The notes under the pieces: model-generated
Database searches by the model: none
The model's input: only the letters and a program-made list of their open reading frames with translations
What the model was told of the DNA's origin: nothing
IMG/VR virus record: IMGVR_UViG_3300032722_000027
Coordinates: 1-52,853 of that record
Source: a virus
Strand: one strand, 5' to 3'
Length of the DNA: 52,853 nt
Program-made: the position numbers and the translations under genes
In this document: positions 1-7,533 of the stretch, one piece after another
Layout of the letters: every line of letters starts with the position of its first letter
Position numbering within the stretch: the first letter of the stretch is position 1

Positions 1-252
1 GCCGACACCAAGACGGCGTTCCCCAAGCTGACCACCGTGGGCGGCTCCGTGGACGCGAGGGGTGCCGACACCAAGACGGCGTTCCCCAAGCTGACCACCG
101 TGGGCGGCTCCGTGGACGCGAGGGGTGCCGACACCAAGACGGCGTTCCCCAAGCTGACCACCGTGGGCGGCTCCGTGGACGCGAGGGGTGCCGACACCAA
201 GACGGCGTTCCCCAAGCTGACCACCGTGGGCGGCTCCGTGGACGCGAGGGGT
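1..252 (+). repeat. Four perfect tandem copies of a 63-bp coding repeat
   Basis: Four head-to-tail copies (1-63, 64-126, 127-189, 190-252) appear identical base for base, and the first begins exactly at the window edge, so the true copy number is unknown. Each encodes 21 residues with an FPKLTTVGG core followed by a GSVDARG stretch, a spacing reminiscent of leucine-rich (BspA-like) repeats in phage proteins. The DNA-level identity indicates recent expansion or homogenisation and probably explains why the assembly stops here. Confidence 0.95.
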
Positions 253-750
253 GAGTTATCGCACGTAAAAACTAATGATCCAACCGCCGCCGACACCTGC
301 CGTCGAAACATTTTCGAGACCAATCTAAAAATTGGCTATTACAGCGTCGATGGCATACTGGCCATTCTCATCAATCGCCGGGGGCGAGTTGCCCGCGTGA
401 TTATCGCCGGGAAAACGTCGATGTCTTATGTGGTTGACGATGGCAACGGCAACTATTCCCACGGAGAGACGCTGGCAAAGGCGAGAGAGGGACTGCTTTA
501 CAAACTCTCGTCGCGCGATACCACCATATTCAAGTCGTGGAAAAAGACCACGACAGTTTCGCTTGCCGAAATGATTAAAGCCTACCGCGCCATTACAGGC
601 GCATGCGAGCAGGGTACGCGGAACTTTTGTGAGAGGCTGGGCAAGCTACCGCAAAAACTGACTATCAATGAAGCCATTGAACTTACCCAAGGCCAATACG
701 GCAATCAGGAATTCGTGGAATTTTTCGATCAAATGGAGACCGTACCATGA
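1..750 (+). CDS. Repeat protein with conserved phage C-terminal domain (5' partial)
   Basis: The frame is open through the left edge, so the N-terminus is missing. Residues 1-84 are the four 21-residue LRR-like repeats. From about residue 110 a globular domain follows, with the pattern YYSVDGILAILI, a central DTTIFKSW, then YRAITGACEQGTR and a terminal LTQGQYGN...FVEFF. I recall similar C-terminal blocks in uncharacterised phage proteins that carry LRR or pentapeptide repeats; the function is unknown. The stop overlaps the start of the exonuclease gene (ATGA), placing it in the early operon. It may be the 3' part of the pentapeptide-repeat gene that runs off the right edge. An internal GTG at 37 is not needed as a start. 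Confidence 0.8.
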   Translation, partial: ADTKTAFPKLTTVGGSVDARGADTKTAFPKLTTVGGSVDARGADTKTAFPKLTTVGGSVDARGADTKTAFPKLTTVGGSVDARGELSHVKTNDPTAADTCRRNIFETNLKIGYYSVDGILAILINRRGRVARVIIAGKTSMSYVVDDGNGNYSHGETLAKAREGLLYKLSSRDTTIFKSWKKTTTVSLAEMIKAYRAITGACEQGTRNFCERLGKLPQKLTINEAIELTQGQYGNQEFVEFFDQMETVP

Positions 751-1643
751 TCACCGAACTGGAACGCCAAGCCCGCATGAGTTGTATCGGCAGCAGTGAT
801 GCCGCCGCAGTCCTTGGCCTGTCGCCATATCAGAACCAATATTCCGTCTGGGCTGAGAAACGCGGCATGACGGAGCCATTCCGGGGCAACGAAGCCACCG
901 ACCTGGGCGAACAACTGGAAGACTCGTTGGTCCAGTGGTCCCTGACGCAAGCGGCTATCGCGGGCGTGGAGCATGACGTCCGGTTGTTGCACCCCGAATA
1001 CCCCTTCCTGGCCGCCAACCTCGATGCGCGCGGCCAACTGCCGGAAGGCCGGTTCTGCTCGATCGAGGCCAAGACGGCGGGCTTGACCGGGCCCCTCAGC
1101 GACGAATGGGGCGAGGAATGGACCGACCAGATCCCGATGCACTACTCGGTGCAATGTCACTTCCAAATGATGTGCGGCGGACCTGATTACCCGTTCGCCC
1201 TGGTGCCGGCCCTGCTGGGCGGTCGCGGGCGCTGCATCTTCAAGGTGGAACGCAACGAAGAAACCATTCGGCTCATGCTGCCGAAGCTGCTGGAGTTCTA
1301 CCAAAAGAACGTGGTGGGCGGTGTCGCGCCCGTCAACGTGCCGTGCCCGCCGGAGATTGCCAAACGGATGCGGCGCCAGCCCAACAAGATCGTGACGGTA
1401 TCGGATGGCCTGCTGGAAGCGTGGGAGCACGCCAAGCTGGAAGCCAAGATCGCCACGGATGCGGCGGACGAAGCCAAGGGGCTCGTGCTGGCCGCCCTCG
1501 GCGATGCGGAATGTGGCGAGACGGCCGACGGTCGGAAGGTGACCTATTACGAAACAAGCCGCAAGTCTTATGTGGTGGCAGAGTGCTCCTACAGGACGTT
1601 GCGGTTGGCAGGAACTGGAACCTCTAAACGGAAAGCGAAGTGA
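747..1643 (+). CDS. YqaJ-family viral recombinase / 5'-3' exonuclease
   Basis: 298 residues with the hallmarks of the YqaJ/lambda-exonuclease nuclease fold: IGSSDAAAVLGLSPY near residues 14-28, GEQLED near 54-59, a metal-binding Asp in NLD (~93), the E-x-K motif in IEAKT (106-110) and a downstream Gln (QCHFQ, 136-140). Such enzymes resect dsDNA ends for single-strand annealing recombination. The start overlaps the upstream stop by ATGA, and the adjacent downstream gene is the likely annealing partner. The C-terminal ~70 residues are helical and less conserved. The family assignment is by motif recognition and is strong. Confidence 0.9.
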   Translation: MITELERQARMSCIGSSDAAAVLGLSPYQNQYSVWAEKRGMTEPFRGNEATDLGEQLEDSLVQWSLTQAAIAGVEHDVRLLHPEYPFLAANLDARGQLPEGRFCSIEAKTAGLTGPLSDEWGEEWTDQIPMHYSVQCHFQMMCGGPDYPFALVPALLGGRGRCIFKVERNEETIRLMLPKLLEFYQKNVVGGVAPVNVPCPPEIAKRMRRQPNKIVTVSDGLLEAWEHAKLEAKIATDAADEAKGLVLAALGDAECGETADGRKVTYYETSRKSYVVAECSYRTLRLAGTGTSKRKAK

Positions 1644-1646
1644 TTT

Positions 1647-2885
1647 ATGACCCAGGCGGGAAACGAAGTGTTTGAAGGCGAAGTTGACGCGGGTGAAGTG
1701 GTCGCGCTCACCAACGTGGAGTCTGTAACCCGCGCCGAAGTGGACATTCAGATTGCCACCGCGCACCACTACCCCCGGAGTGTTCGGAAGGCCAAAGCGG
1801 AAATGATCGCGATGGCGACCATTGACGAGGATACGGCCGCCTCGTGCATGTACAGCGTGCCGCGCGAGGGCAAGCACATCCAGGGGCCCAGCGCCCGCAT
1901 GGCTGAAATTATCGCGCAATGCTGGGGCAATATCCGCGTGGTGTCGCGCGTGACCGATGACGATGGCAAGTTCATCGTGTGTGAATCGGTCTGCCACGAT
2001 CTGGAGCGCAACTATGTCAGCGGGTCCCAGGTGCGCCGGCGCGTCACCACCAAGACGGGCAAGCGGTACAGCGATGACATGATCGTCACGACCGCCAATG
2101 CGGCATGCTCGATCGCGGCCCGCAACGCCGTCCTGAAGGTCGTGCCCAAGGTGATCTGGAAACAGGCGTTCGATGCCTCACGCGAAATCACCACGGGGAA
2201 CGCCGAGACGCTGACCAACCGCCGTGCCAAGTTGCTGGATTACTTCCAAAAGTTGGGCGTGAACCCCGATCGGGTTTGTGCGGCCGTCAACCACACGGCC
2301 CCGGAAGAAATCACCCTGGACGATATTGCGGCTCTGCGCGGCATGGCAACGGCGATCCGTGAAGAGGGCGCCGACATTGACGAACTGTTCCCGGGCCCCA
2401 ACGCCAAGGAAACGCCGGCCAACCGCCCCGCGGCCAGTCGGACCGACGCACTCAATCAGAAGATGGCCAGCAATAGCGCCAAGACCGACGCGCCCAAGCC
2501 GGAACCAACCACCAGGGAACACGCCGGCAAGGCCCAGGCCGAGAAGCTGGCCGAAGCACTCAAGGAAACGCCGGGCGCCCCCACGGCCGCGCCGGCGCCT
2601 ACCGCACCGCCGGCCGCGCCCAACCAGGCCCCAGCGCCAACGGTTGACCCCGAGCAGGCCGCCGCCGAATCGCACCGCGTGCTGGAAGTGCAGGCCGAAG
2701 AATTCGCGGCCGGCATGAAGATCGCGAAGGATGCCGAGAAGTTCCTGGCCAAGATCGCGCCGTCCGAACTGGAGAGCGCCAAGGCGATGTGCGGCATCGC
2801 CAGCATCACCGGCCAGAGCATCGACGTTTTGCGTCCGCTGGTTTACGGCGTGAAGTTGAGCCAGTTGGAGAAATCCGCGAAGTAG
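1647..2885 (+). CDS. Probable single-strand annealing / recombination partner protein
   Basis: 412 residues. The N-terminal ~250 residues match a widespread uncharacterised phage family: the AEVDIQIATAHHYPRS pattern (~30-45), GPSARMAEIIAQCWGN (~82-97), then ANAACSIAARNAVLKVVPK and a LGVNPDRVCAAV segment. Residues ~250-340 are an Ala/Pro-rich linker followed by a short helical tail. It lies 3 bp after the YqaJ nuclease gene, the classical exonuclease plus annealing-protein pairing, so a RecT/Erf/Sak-like role is inferred from context rather than from an obvious RecT signature. A strong terminator follows, making this the last gene of its transcription unit. Confidence 0.65.
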   Translation: MTQAGNEVFEGEVDAGEVVALTNVESVTRAEVDIQIATAHHYPRSVRKAKAEMIAMATIDEDTAASCMYSVPREGKHIQGPSARMAEIIAQCWGNIRVVSRVTDDDGKFIVCESVCHDLERNYVSGSQVRRRVTTKTGKRYSDDMIVTTANAACSIAARNAVLKVVPKVIWKQAFDASREITTGNAETLTNRRAKLLDYFQKLGVNPDRVCAAVNHTAPEEITLDDIAALRGMATAIREEGADIDELFPGPNAKETPANRPAASRTDALNQKMASNSAKTDAPKPEPTTREHAGKAQAEKLAEALKETPGAPTAAPAPTAPPAAPNQAPAPTVDPEQAAAESHRVLEVQAEEFAAGMKIAKDAEKFLAKIAPSELESAKAMCGIASITGQSIDVLRPLVYGVKLSQLEKSAK

Positions 2886-2895
2886 ACAGTTACTT

Positions 2896-2934
2896 CCCCG
2901 GCGTGCTCCGCACTTGGCCACGCCCGGGGCTTTT
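2896..2934 (+). terminator. Rho-independent terminator after the exonuclease/annealing operon
   Basis: Stem arms 2896-2905 (CCCCGGCGTG) and 2919-2929 (CACGCCCGGGG) pair with one bulged base around a 13-nt loop, followed by C and TTTT. It begins 10 bases after the stop codon of the annealing-protein gene. Confidence 0.8.
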
Positions 2935-2948
2935 GAAAACCGAATAGC

Positions 2949-3151
2949 GTTGCAGAGTCCGCGGTGGTCCGCGGGGCATAATCGGGTATCTCGGGCGGCC
3001 TGTGGTAAAAGCATCACAGGCGGTAGCAAGCGGCGAGGCTATTGTCCGCCAATAAGCCCGGCTCCGTTCAATTCGGAGCACGCAGTAGAAATGTTGCGTA
3101 ATGGTTACGACCTGCCGCCAAGGCCGCTGGTTCGATTCCAGCCTGCAACCA
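2949..3151 (+). ncRNA. Structured region with tRNA-like 3' end (identity unresolved)
   Basis: This non-coding stretch has a perfect 7-bp closing pair, GTTGCAG (2949-2955) with CTGCAAC (3143-3149), directly after a textbook T-arm (GCTGG, loop TTCGATT, CCAGC; 3126-3142). Inside are perfect hairpins CCGCGG/CCGCGG, GCCTGTG/CACAGGC and GCTCCG/CGGAGC. A tRNA-Gly-like D-loop (GTAATGGTTA) lies just upstream of the T-arm, with an imperfect alternative acceptor strand (GTTGCGT near 3093). Options are a tmRNA-like or intron-bearing RNA, a degenerate or armless tRNA, or a tRNA 3'-end fragment left as an attachment site. I could not find a tmRNA resume frame or a normal cloverleaf. Confidence 0.4.
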
Positions 3152-3176
3152 TTTTTTTTAACACGAAAGGAAGCCC

Positions 3177-3449
3177 ATGAAGATTATTGCAAGGGGAAAC
3201 GACACGGTTTTTATCGAAGCCACAGAACAGGAAGTGGTAAAAATAATGGGGTTCTACTGGGCCAACGAGCCCGGCTGCCCGGCCATTCGCGTTGGATGCG
3301 ATGTGCCAATTAGTGATATGTACGACGCCATCAGGAGCATCGGCCAAACGTCAGGCATCGTTCACAAGGCCGCCGAGGAAATCGAAGGATTTGCCAAGCG
3401 GATGCGAGTGCTGGAAAGGGTGATCGCGGCACGGGAATCTGTCAAGTGA
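3177..3449 (+). CDS. Hypothetical phage protein (90 aa)
   Basis: ATG start with a good ribosome site (GAAAGGAAG) 5 bases upstream. No recognised family. The N-terminal half looks like a small beta-rich fold (MKIIARGNDTVFIEA, later CPAIRVGCDVPIS), and the C-terminal third is a charged helix (EEIEGFAKRMRVLERVIAAR). It is the first gene after the structured RNA region. The role is unknown. Confidence 0.7.
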   Translation: MKIIARGNDTVFIEATEQEVVKIMGFYWANEPGCPAIRVGCDVPISDMYDAIRSIGQTSGIVHKAAEEIEGFAKRMRVLERVIAARESVK

Positions 3450-3550
3450 ATGCGGTGACGACTGCCGCTTAATTCGTCGCAGATCGGGTGAAAAGCCCGG
3501 TGGCGTGGCCCCGGCCCAAACGGGGCGCACTTTTACGAAAGGAACCTCTC

Positions 3551-3688
3551 ATGGGATTCAATTACCCACCGGGCGATCCGAGAAACGACCGGCCTAATTT
3601 CGTGATTCGCGACCCGATTTACTTTTTCAGCGGCCTGATTGCATTTGGCATTATCACGATATGGCTCCTGACAAAACGAGTCCCTTGA
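3551..3688 (+). CDS. Small single-span membrane protein (45 aa)
   Basis: Start chosen at the ATG preceded by AAAGGAACCTCTC; an in-frame ATG at 3488 lacks a ribosome site. The N-terminal 22 residues are polar and Pro-rich, then one hydrophobic segment (YFFSGLIAFGIITIWLL, ~25-41) ends in a KR flank, so an N-out/C-in single-span protein is likely. The leader between 3450 and 3550 contains a strong GCCCCG/CGGGGC hairpin just before the ribosome site, which could modulate translation. No family recognised. Confidence 0.6.
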   Translation: MGFNYPPGDPRNDRPNFVIRDPIYFFSGLIAFGIITIWLLTKRVP

Positions 3689-3753
3689 AGCCGCTAGTGC
3701 ATGTTAAGTAATGCGATGTTTTCTGTCCAAAATGTAAAGCAAGGAAACCTCCC

Positions 3754-5223
3754 ATGACCGCAACCGTAACCGTATCGAACGTAGGCCCGATCGCCAAGCC
3801 GGTCAGCATTCCGGTTGACCCCGAAGGCGGCATTGTCATTTTGCGCGGGCGCAACGGCGCAGGAAAGACCCAAGCTCTCAACGCCGTCCAGACGCTCTTG
3901 TCGGGCAATGGGACCCTCAACAAACGCCAAGGCGCCGAAGCCCCTGCGGAAGTCTCGGGCTTTGGCGCCACTGTCCGTTTCTCGAACCGCACGACCCACA
4001 CGGGCGAACTGGAGGTCGTTTCGCTGGAAGACCGGCTGAGCATAGCCGACTTGGTGGACCCCAAGCTGAAAGACCCGGCCGCTGCCGATGCGCGGAGGAT
4101 AAAGAGCATTCTTTCTCTGGCTGGCACCAAAGCAGATTTCAAACTGTTTGCCGGCCTGCTGGCAGGGAACGCCATGGTGCAATGCACCCAGAAGGCCACC
4201 CGGGAAGCTGGCGACATTGTGGATATGGCCGCCCGCGTGAAGGCTGACCTGCATGAAGCGGCCCGCCAGTATGAAGCCAGGGCGGATCAGGCCCAAGGCG
4301 CCGCCACGGCCGCCCGTGCCGCGATCGAGGGAATTGACCTGCAAGGTGAAGCCGACGAATCCAAACTTCGCAGCGCCCTGGAAGCCTCGCAGGCATCGCT
4401 GATACGCATGCAGGAACAACAGAAGGCCGCCACCCTGGCCCAGCAGGCACGCGCCCGGGCTGAGGCCCAGTTGGACAAGGCTATTGACGAATACACCGGG
4501 CCGGCCACGGCAGACGCGATTGCGGCCTACAATTCAGCATCAGCAGCACTTGCTGAAGCAATGGCCGCCACAGAGAAAGCCCGGAAGTCGCTCCAGTTGG
4601 CTGAACGTGCGGAGGAAAGGGCGTCGGATGCGCTCCGTGAGTCCGCTGGCAACGCTATGGCCGCCAAGGCTCATGACCAGTTGATCGCGCAATTCCGCGC
4701 CGCCCTGAACGCCAACACGGTCGAGGGGCCCACCGCCAAGGATATGAAAGCCGCCGAAAAGGCCCTTGGCGCCGCCCATGCCGCTGTGATGAACGGCGTC
4801 AAGATCCGCGATGCCCAGCGCAAGCAAACCGAACTTGACGGCTACCAGAAACAGGAACAGCAGCATCGCAACGGCGCCGATGCACTCCGCACGGCCGCCA
4901 AGGGGGTTGATGACGTGCTGAGCCGCGCCGTGGCTGGCCAGGGGCTGCGCGTGAAGGATGGCAGGTTGGTGACCACCACGAAGCGCGGCGAGACGTTCTT
5001 TAACGACCTGTCGGCCGGTGAACGGTGGAAGATCGCCCTCGACGTAGCGATTGATGCCGTTGGGGAACGCGGCCTTATCCCACTGGCCCAGGAAGCATGG
5101 GAAGGACTCGACCCGGTAAACCGCCGGCTGATTGCTGACCACGTGCGCGGCCGCAAGGTAACCGTCATCACGGCCCAGTGTGACGCGGGCGAACTGCGGG
5201 CTGAGCCGTTTGAGGCGAAGTGA
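3754..5223 (+). CDS. Rad50/SbcC/RecN-like coiled-coil ATPase
   Basis: 489 residues with SMC-type head halves flanking a coiled coil. Walker A GRNGAGKT is at 32-39 and an ABC signature-like NDLSAGERWKIAL at ~417-429. A Walker B-like hydrophobic strand (GLIPLAQE, ~440) and D-loop (GLDP) follow, and then a beta strand VTVITAQ. Residues ~170-390 are Ala/Glu/Gln/Lys-rich heptads. Phage proteins of this type are thought to act in DNA end processing or recombination. A separate SbcD-like nuclease is not visible; YqaJ is nearby in the same cluster. The catalytic Glu after Walker B is not certain (QEAWEG). Ribosome site AAGGAAACCTCCC. Confidence 0.85.
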   Translation: MTATVTVSNVGPIAKPVSIPVDPEGGIVILRGRNGAGKTQALNAVQTLLSGNGTLNKRQGAEAPAEVSGFGATVRFSNRTTHTGELEVVSLEDRLSIADLVDPKLKDPAAADARRIKSILSLAGTKADFKLFAGLLAGNAMVQCTQKATREAGDIVDMAARVKADLHEAARQYEARADQAQGAATAARAAIEGIDLQGEADESKLRSALEASQASLIRMQEQQKAATLAQQARARAEAQLDKAIDEYTGPATADAIAAYNSASAALAEAMAATEKARKSLQLAERAEERASDALRESAGNAMAAKAHDQLIAQFRAALNANTVEGPTAKDMKAAEKALGAAHAAVMNGVKIRDAQRKQTELDGYQKQEQQHRNGADALRTAAKGVDDVLSRAVAGQGLRVKDGRLVTTTKRGETFFNDLSAGERWKIALDVAIDAVGERGLIPLAQEAWEGLDPVNRRLIADHVRGRKVTVITAQCDAGELRAEPFEAK

Positions 5224-5230
5224 GGACGCA

Positions 5231-5419
5231 ATGGCAATGAACATTTCCGACGTGTGGACCGGAGAGAATCGCAAGATGCTGGCGGAACTGCTCATCCAGG
5301 ACGATGGCCTATCGAAGTGGGATGCCGGATTCTTGGATGACATTTCACACCAGAGCTATCCACCGACGGCCAGACAGTTGGAGACCATGCGGAAGATTTA
5401 CGAAAGGGAATGCCCATGA
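5231..5419 (+). CDS. Small phage protein of the 'LSxWDxxFLxSI' type (62 aa)
   Basis: ATG at 5231 is 7 bases after the ATPase stop, with GAGG upstream. The sequence has the pattern LLIQDDGLSKWDAGFLDDISHQ, then a P-rich turn and ARQLETMRKIYER, matching a short helical domain that I recall from many phage genomes as an uncharacterised unit often next to DNA-metabolism genes. Its last bases overlap the next start (ATGA), indicating translational coupling. Confidence 0.7.
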   Translation: MAMNISDVWTGENRKMLAELLIQDDGLSKWDAGFLDDISHQSYPPTARQLETMRKIYERECP

Positions 5420-5673
5420 ACTCATCCTGGCCAGACTGGCCGTATCTGCGGCAGGCGATAGTGGATGCGATCAACGACGATGAAGATTTGTCGTTGAAGC
5501 ACGAGGCAATGTTTCAAGACGTGGTGAAGCTCGTTGATCACCTAACCGAGCGGCTTGGCGTGCCTAATGGGGCCAGCAATCTCGGCGACATCCTGCCTGG
5601 CACCACGGACACCACCGACGGGCGATCCTTCACGGTCCCACAAAACATCACGCGCACCATTCCGAAAGGGTAG
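5416..5673 (+). CDS. Hypothetical protein (85 aa)
   Basis: The start at 5416 overlaps the upstream TGA (ATGA) and has AAAGGG seven bases upstream; an ATG at 5410 lies too close to that site. The N-terminal 55 residues form acidic helices (AIVDAINDDEDLSLKHEAMFQDVVKLVDHL), then a Gly/Thr-rich tail. No family recognised. Confidence 0.65.
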   Translation: MNSSWPDWPYLRQAIVDAINDDEDLSLKHEAMFQDVVKLVDHLTERLGVPNGASNLGDILPGTTDTTDGRSFTVPQNITRTIPKG

Positions 5674-5676
5674 ATC

Positions 5677-6147
5677 ATGGCATCACTCCAAACCGCCAAC
5701 TGCCCGCGATGCCGATTGCGTGCCGCCGCCCATCGTCCTGGCCGATGTCTGGACGCCTGGATTGCCGAATTGCTCGGCTGGCGCGAGGTTGCCGAACTTG
5801 GCAGCGGCATCGGCTACACCGGCTTGCCGCCGCACGTCTCCGAGGAGGTGCGCAAGGCGAGCGTGGCCGACGTGCTGGCCGGGAAGTTTCCGGCGATTCT
5901 CGTTCCGTGCTATTCGTCGGCACAGTCGCCGGCCCTGGACTTGATCGCGTACCTGAGCGACGGCGGCATGGTCGCCGTGCGGTTCGACAAGTTTGACGTG
6001 AGCGTAGCCGTCAACCGCAACGGCGGTACATGGACCAGTACGCAGGAAATCCAGATGTCTGCCCCACATCGTGCCTTCTGCGAAGCGGCGGCGATGGCGG
6101 CGATCAAGGCAATGACTGCTAAGAGCAAAACCACGAGGAATGCTTGA
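5677..6147 (+). CDS. Phage ABA-sandwich-domain-like protein
   Basis: 156 residues. A CPRC motif at 9-12 is followed by HRPGRCLDAWIAELLGW, which resembles the 'GRELDALVAEKVMGW' opening of the phage ABA-sandwich family. A DGGMVAVRFDKFDVSVAVNRNG strand pair (central) and a C-terminal FCEAAAMAAIKAM helix fit the same fold, whose usual end is a CRAALLA-type helix. Function is unknown for the family. Ribosome site GAAAGGGTAGATC. A few bases separate it from the preceding stop. Confidence 0.7.
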   Translation: MASLQTANCPRCRLRAAAHRPGRCLDAWIAELLGWREVAELGSGIGYTGLPPHVSEEVRKASVADVLAGKFPAILVPCYSSAQSPALDLIAYLSDGGMVAVRFDKFDVSVAVNRNGGTWTSTQEIQMSAPHRAFCEAAAMAAIKAMTAKSKTTRNA

Positions 6148-6156
6148 TATGCGATT

Positions 6157-6237
6157 ATGCGCGATGCGTATAACGTGATGTTCTGGCCGAAAATGTGCGA
6201 ATTACTGAAGGAGCATCAAGAGTGCCATTTGGAATAA
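6157..6237 (+). CDS. Possible micro-protein (26 aa)
   Basis: A short frame ATG-TAA encoding MRDAYNVMFWPKMCELLKEH and a six-residue tail, in an otherwise empty 120-bp gap. The composition is plausible for a phage micro-protein, but the only ribosome site (GAGGAATGC) is rather far upstream. It could equally be chance. Confidence 0.3.
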   Translation: MRDAYNVMFWPKMCELLKEHQECHLE

Positions 6238-6268
6238 GTTTCATACAAAATTGACAGGAGGAGTGACC

Positions 6269-6550
6269 ATGAACCGCGCCAGCTACTACAGGCCACCGGC
6301 GAAGGGAATGTTCTTAATTCAAGATTCGGGCGGCTTGTATTTCATCGGAACTATGCGAATTGGTGCAGAGAACTGCCCAGGATGGGGATCGCACGAGGAG
6401 GACGCTTACGCCATGCCAACGCGGTCTCTCGCGGAGCGATGGATTGAGAGGATACGAGCATCTCCCGGAAGCACCGATAGAGACTTTCGGATCGTGCTGG
6501 CCGCAGGCGTGGAGGTGCCAAATGACATGCAGGAAGGCGGCGGTAAATGA
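6269..6550 (+). CDS. Hypothetical protein (93 aa)
   Basis: Start chosen at 6269 because AGGAGG lies 6-7 bases upstream; the upstream in-frame extension contains that ribosome site. Sequence features: MFLIQDSGGLYFIG strand, a W/G-rich segment, a helix SLAERWIERIRAS, and a hydrophobic strand FRIVLAAGVEV. No family recognised. The stop overlaps the next ATG (ATGA). Confidence 0.65.
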   Translation: MNRASYYRPPAKGMFLIQDSGGLYFIGTMRIGAENCPGWGSHEEDAYAMPTRSLAERWIERIRASPGSTDRDFRIVLAAGVEVPNDMQEGGGK

Positions 6551-6666
6551 GCACGCGCATCCCAGCATCATCCGTACCCGCCACAGTGGCGCGCATCGTG
6601 GCCAATGGCGGCAGTGGATTGGCCCGGCCGGTGCTGCCAAAGTTCAAAAATAAGGTGCAAAAATGA
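6547..6666 (+). CDS. Small basic protein (39 aa)
   Basis: Starts with ATGA overlap at the previous stop and ends with ATGA overlap at the next start, so it fills exactly the space between two coupled genes. Sequence begins MSTRIPASSVPATVARIVAN and ends in a basic tail (KFKNKVQK). Its fit in the coupled chain is the main support. No function assigned. Confidence 0.5.
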   Translation: MSTRIPASSVPATVARIVANGGSGLARPVLPKFKNKVQK

Positions 6667-7115
6667 GTTTGGTATCGACATTCGTTATCGCCGACGATGG
6701 GTATTTTTACGATGATCCTCACATCGGCGAGCCAGGCAATCCGGATTGGTTCATTTGCTTTGACGATGATGATCCGCCGGAGTTGGTCATATTCGACCGG
6801 CGAGGATGCCCCGCAACATCCCGGCGGGCAACGTTACGAGACGCCCGCGAATTGCTGCAAAATCGCGGTCTAGACGCGTGCTTCTATGTCGAATCCATCG
6901 CCGGACACTGCGGCCGTTGCCGTCCGACTAAGAGCATGAAAACTGCCGATGCACAAGCATTCTGGCTGGATTGGAAGGGTGTGCCGCTACCTGTTGCCGC
7001 AATAGTCCGCCACGACAAAAGGGTAAGCGGACTACAAACCATTCATGAGGGCGTGGTGTACGGCAAGCGGGAAGCGAAAGATGAAAAGCGAAAGGAACCT
7101 CACCATGCCCCCTGA
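6663..7115 (+). CDS. Hypothetical protein (150 aa)
   Basis: Coupled to the preceding small gene (ATGA). The N-terminal part is acidic with DDGYFYDDPHIGEPG and FDDDDPPELVIFDRRG, followed by a helix RDARELLQNRGLDACFYVESI and a CGRCRP motif. The tail is Lys/Glu-rich. The CxxC could bind a metal with the earlier Cys, but this is weak. It overlaps the next gene by 11 bases. No family recognised. Confidence 0.65.
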   Translation: MSLVSTFVIADDGYFYDDPHIGEPGNPDWFICFDDDDPPELVIFDRRGCPATSRRATLRDARELLQNRGLDACFYVESIAGHCGRCRPTKSMKTADAQAFWLDWKGVPLPVAAIVRHDKRVSGLQTIHEGVVYGKREAKDEKRKEPHHAP

Positions 7116-7533
7116 ATTCAAAGCCGACCTTGCCGAGCTTAATGCCGTCTGCAATGACCCGGAGTTAGATGCCTTCCCGGAAGTCGCCGCGGCGCTGCGC
7201 GGTCTCGCGCAGGACTTTGCCAATCTTGGCGAAGCGATAGACCGCAACCAAACGGAAATGGACCGCATGAAAGGGCTGCTGGCGAAGGCGGAAGCGGAGA
7301 AAGCCGAAATGGTCAAACGCAACGCAATGCTGCGGAACCGACTAGATTTGCCATTGGAGCGTGTGGCTGGCTATGACCAGATGATGGCCGAGCGTGACCA
7401 GCTTCGGAATTCACTGGAAACCATCCGCGCATGGGCGTGCGGGGAAAAGCAGGGGTTTGGCGACGATATTGACGCCCTGCAAGGATGCTATCGGCTGGCA
7501 AATGAAACACTTTACGGGAAGGTGCAGCCATGA
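7105..7533 (+). CDS. Coiled-coil phage protein (142 aa)
   Basis: Start at 7105 preceded by AAAGGAACCTCACC. Residues ~30-95 are heptad-rich (FANLGEAIDRNQTEMDRMKG, EKAEMVKRNAMLRNRL), then a second helix AERDQLRNSLETIRAW. This is a common 'early' coiled-coil protein layout in phages with no assigned role. The stop overlaps the next start (ATGA). Confidence 0.65.
   Translation: MPPEFKADLAELNAVCNDPELDAFPEVAAALRGLAQDFANLGEAIDRNQTEMDRMKGLLAKAEAEKAEMVKRNAMLRNRLDLPLERVAGYDQMMAERDQLRNSLETIRAWACGEKQGFGDDIDALQGCYRLANETLYGKVQP

Noticed and set aside
1-252. Tandem repeats as CRISPR
   Set aside because: The 63-bp repeats are contiguous, in frame and coding, with no spacers.
729-1997. 422-aa minus-strand frame over the YqaJ and annealing genes
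   Set aside because: It is His/Arg/Gly-rich antisense sequence of two well-supported plus-strand genes.
2949-3151. Reading the structured region as a conventional tRNA or tmRNA
   Set aside because: The 3' T-arm and acceptor pairing are convincing, but no cloverleaf of normal size forms and no tmRNA resume frame ending in the usual Ala-rich tag could be found, so it is kept as an unresolved structured RNA.
3101-3313. Plus-strand frame MVTTCRQGRWFDSS... through the tRNA-like end
   Set aside because: It lies inside the structured RNA and overlaps the better-supported gene at 3177, which has a ribosome site.
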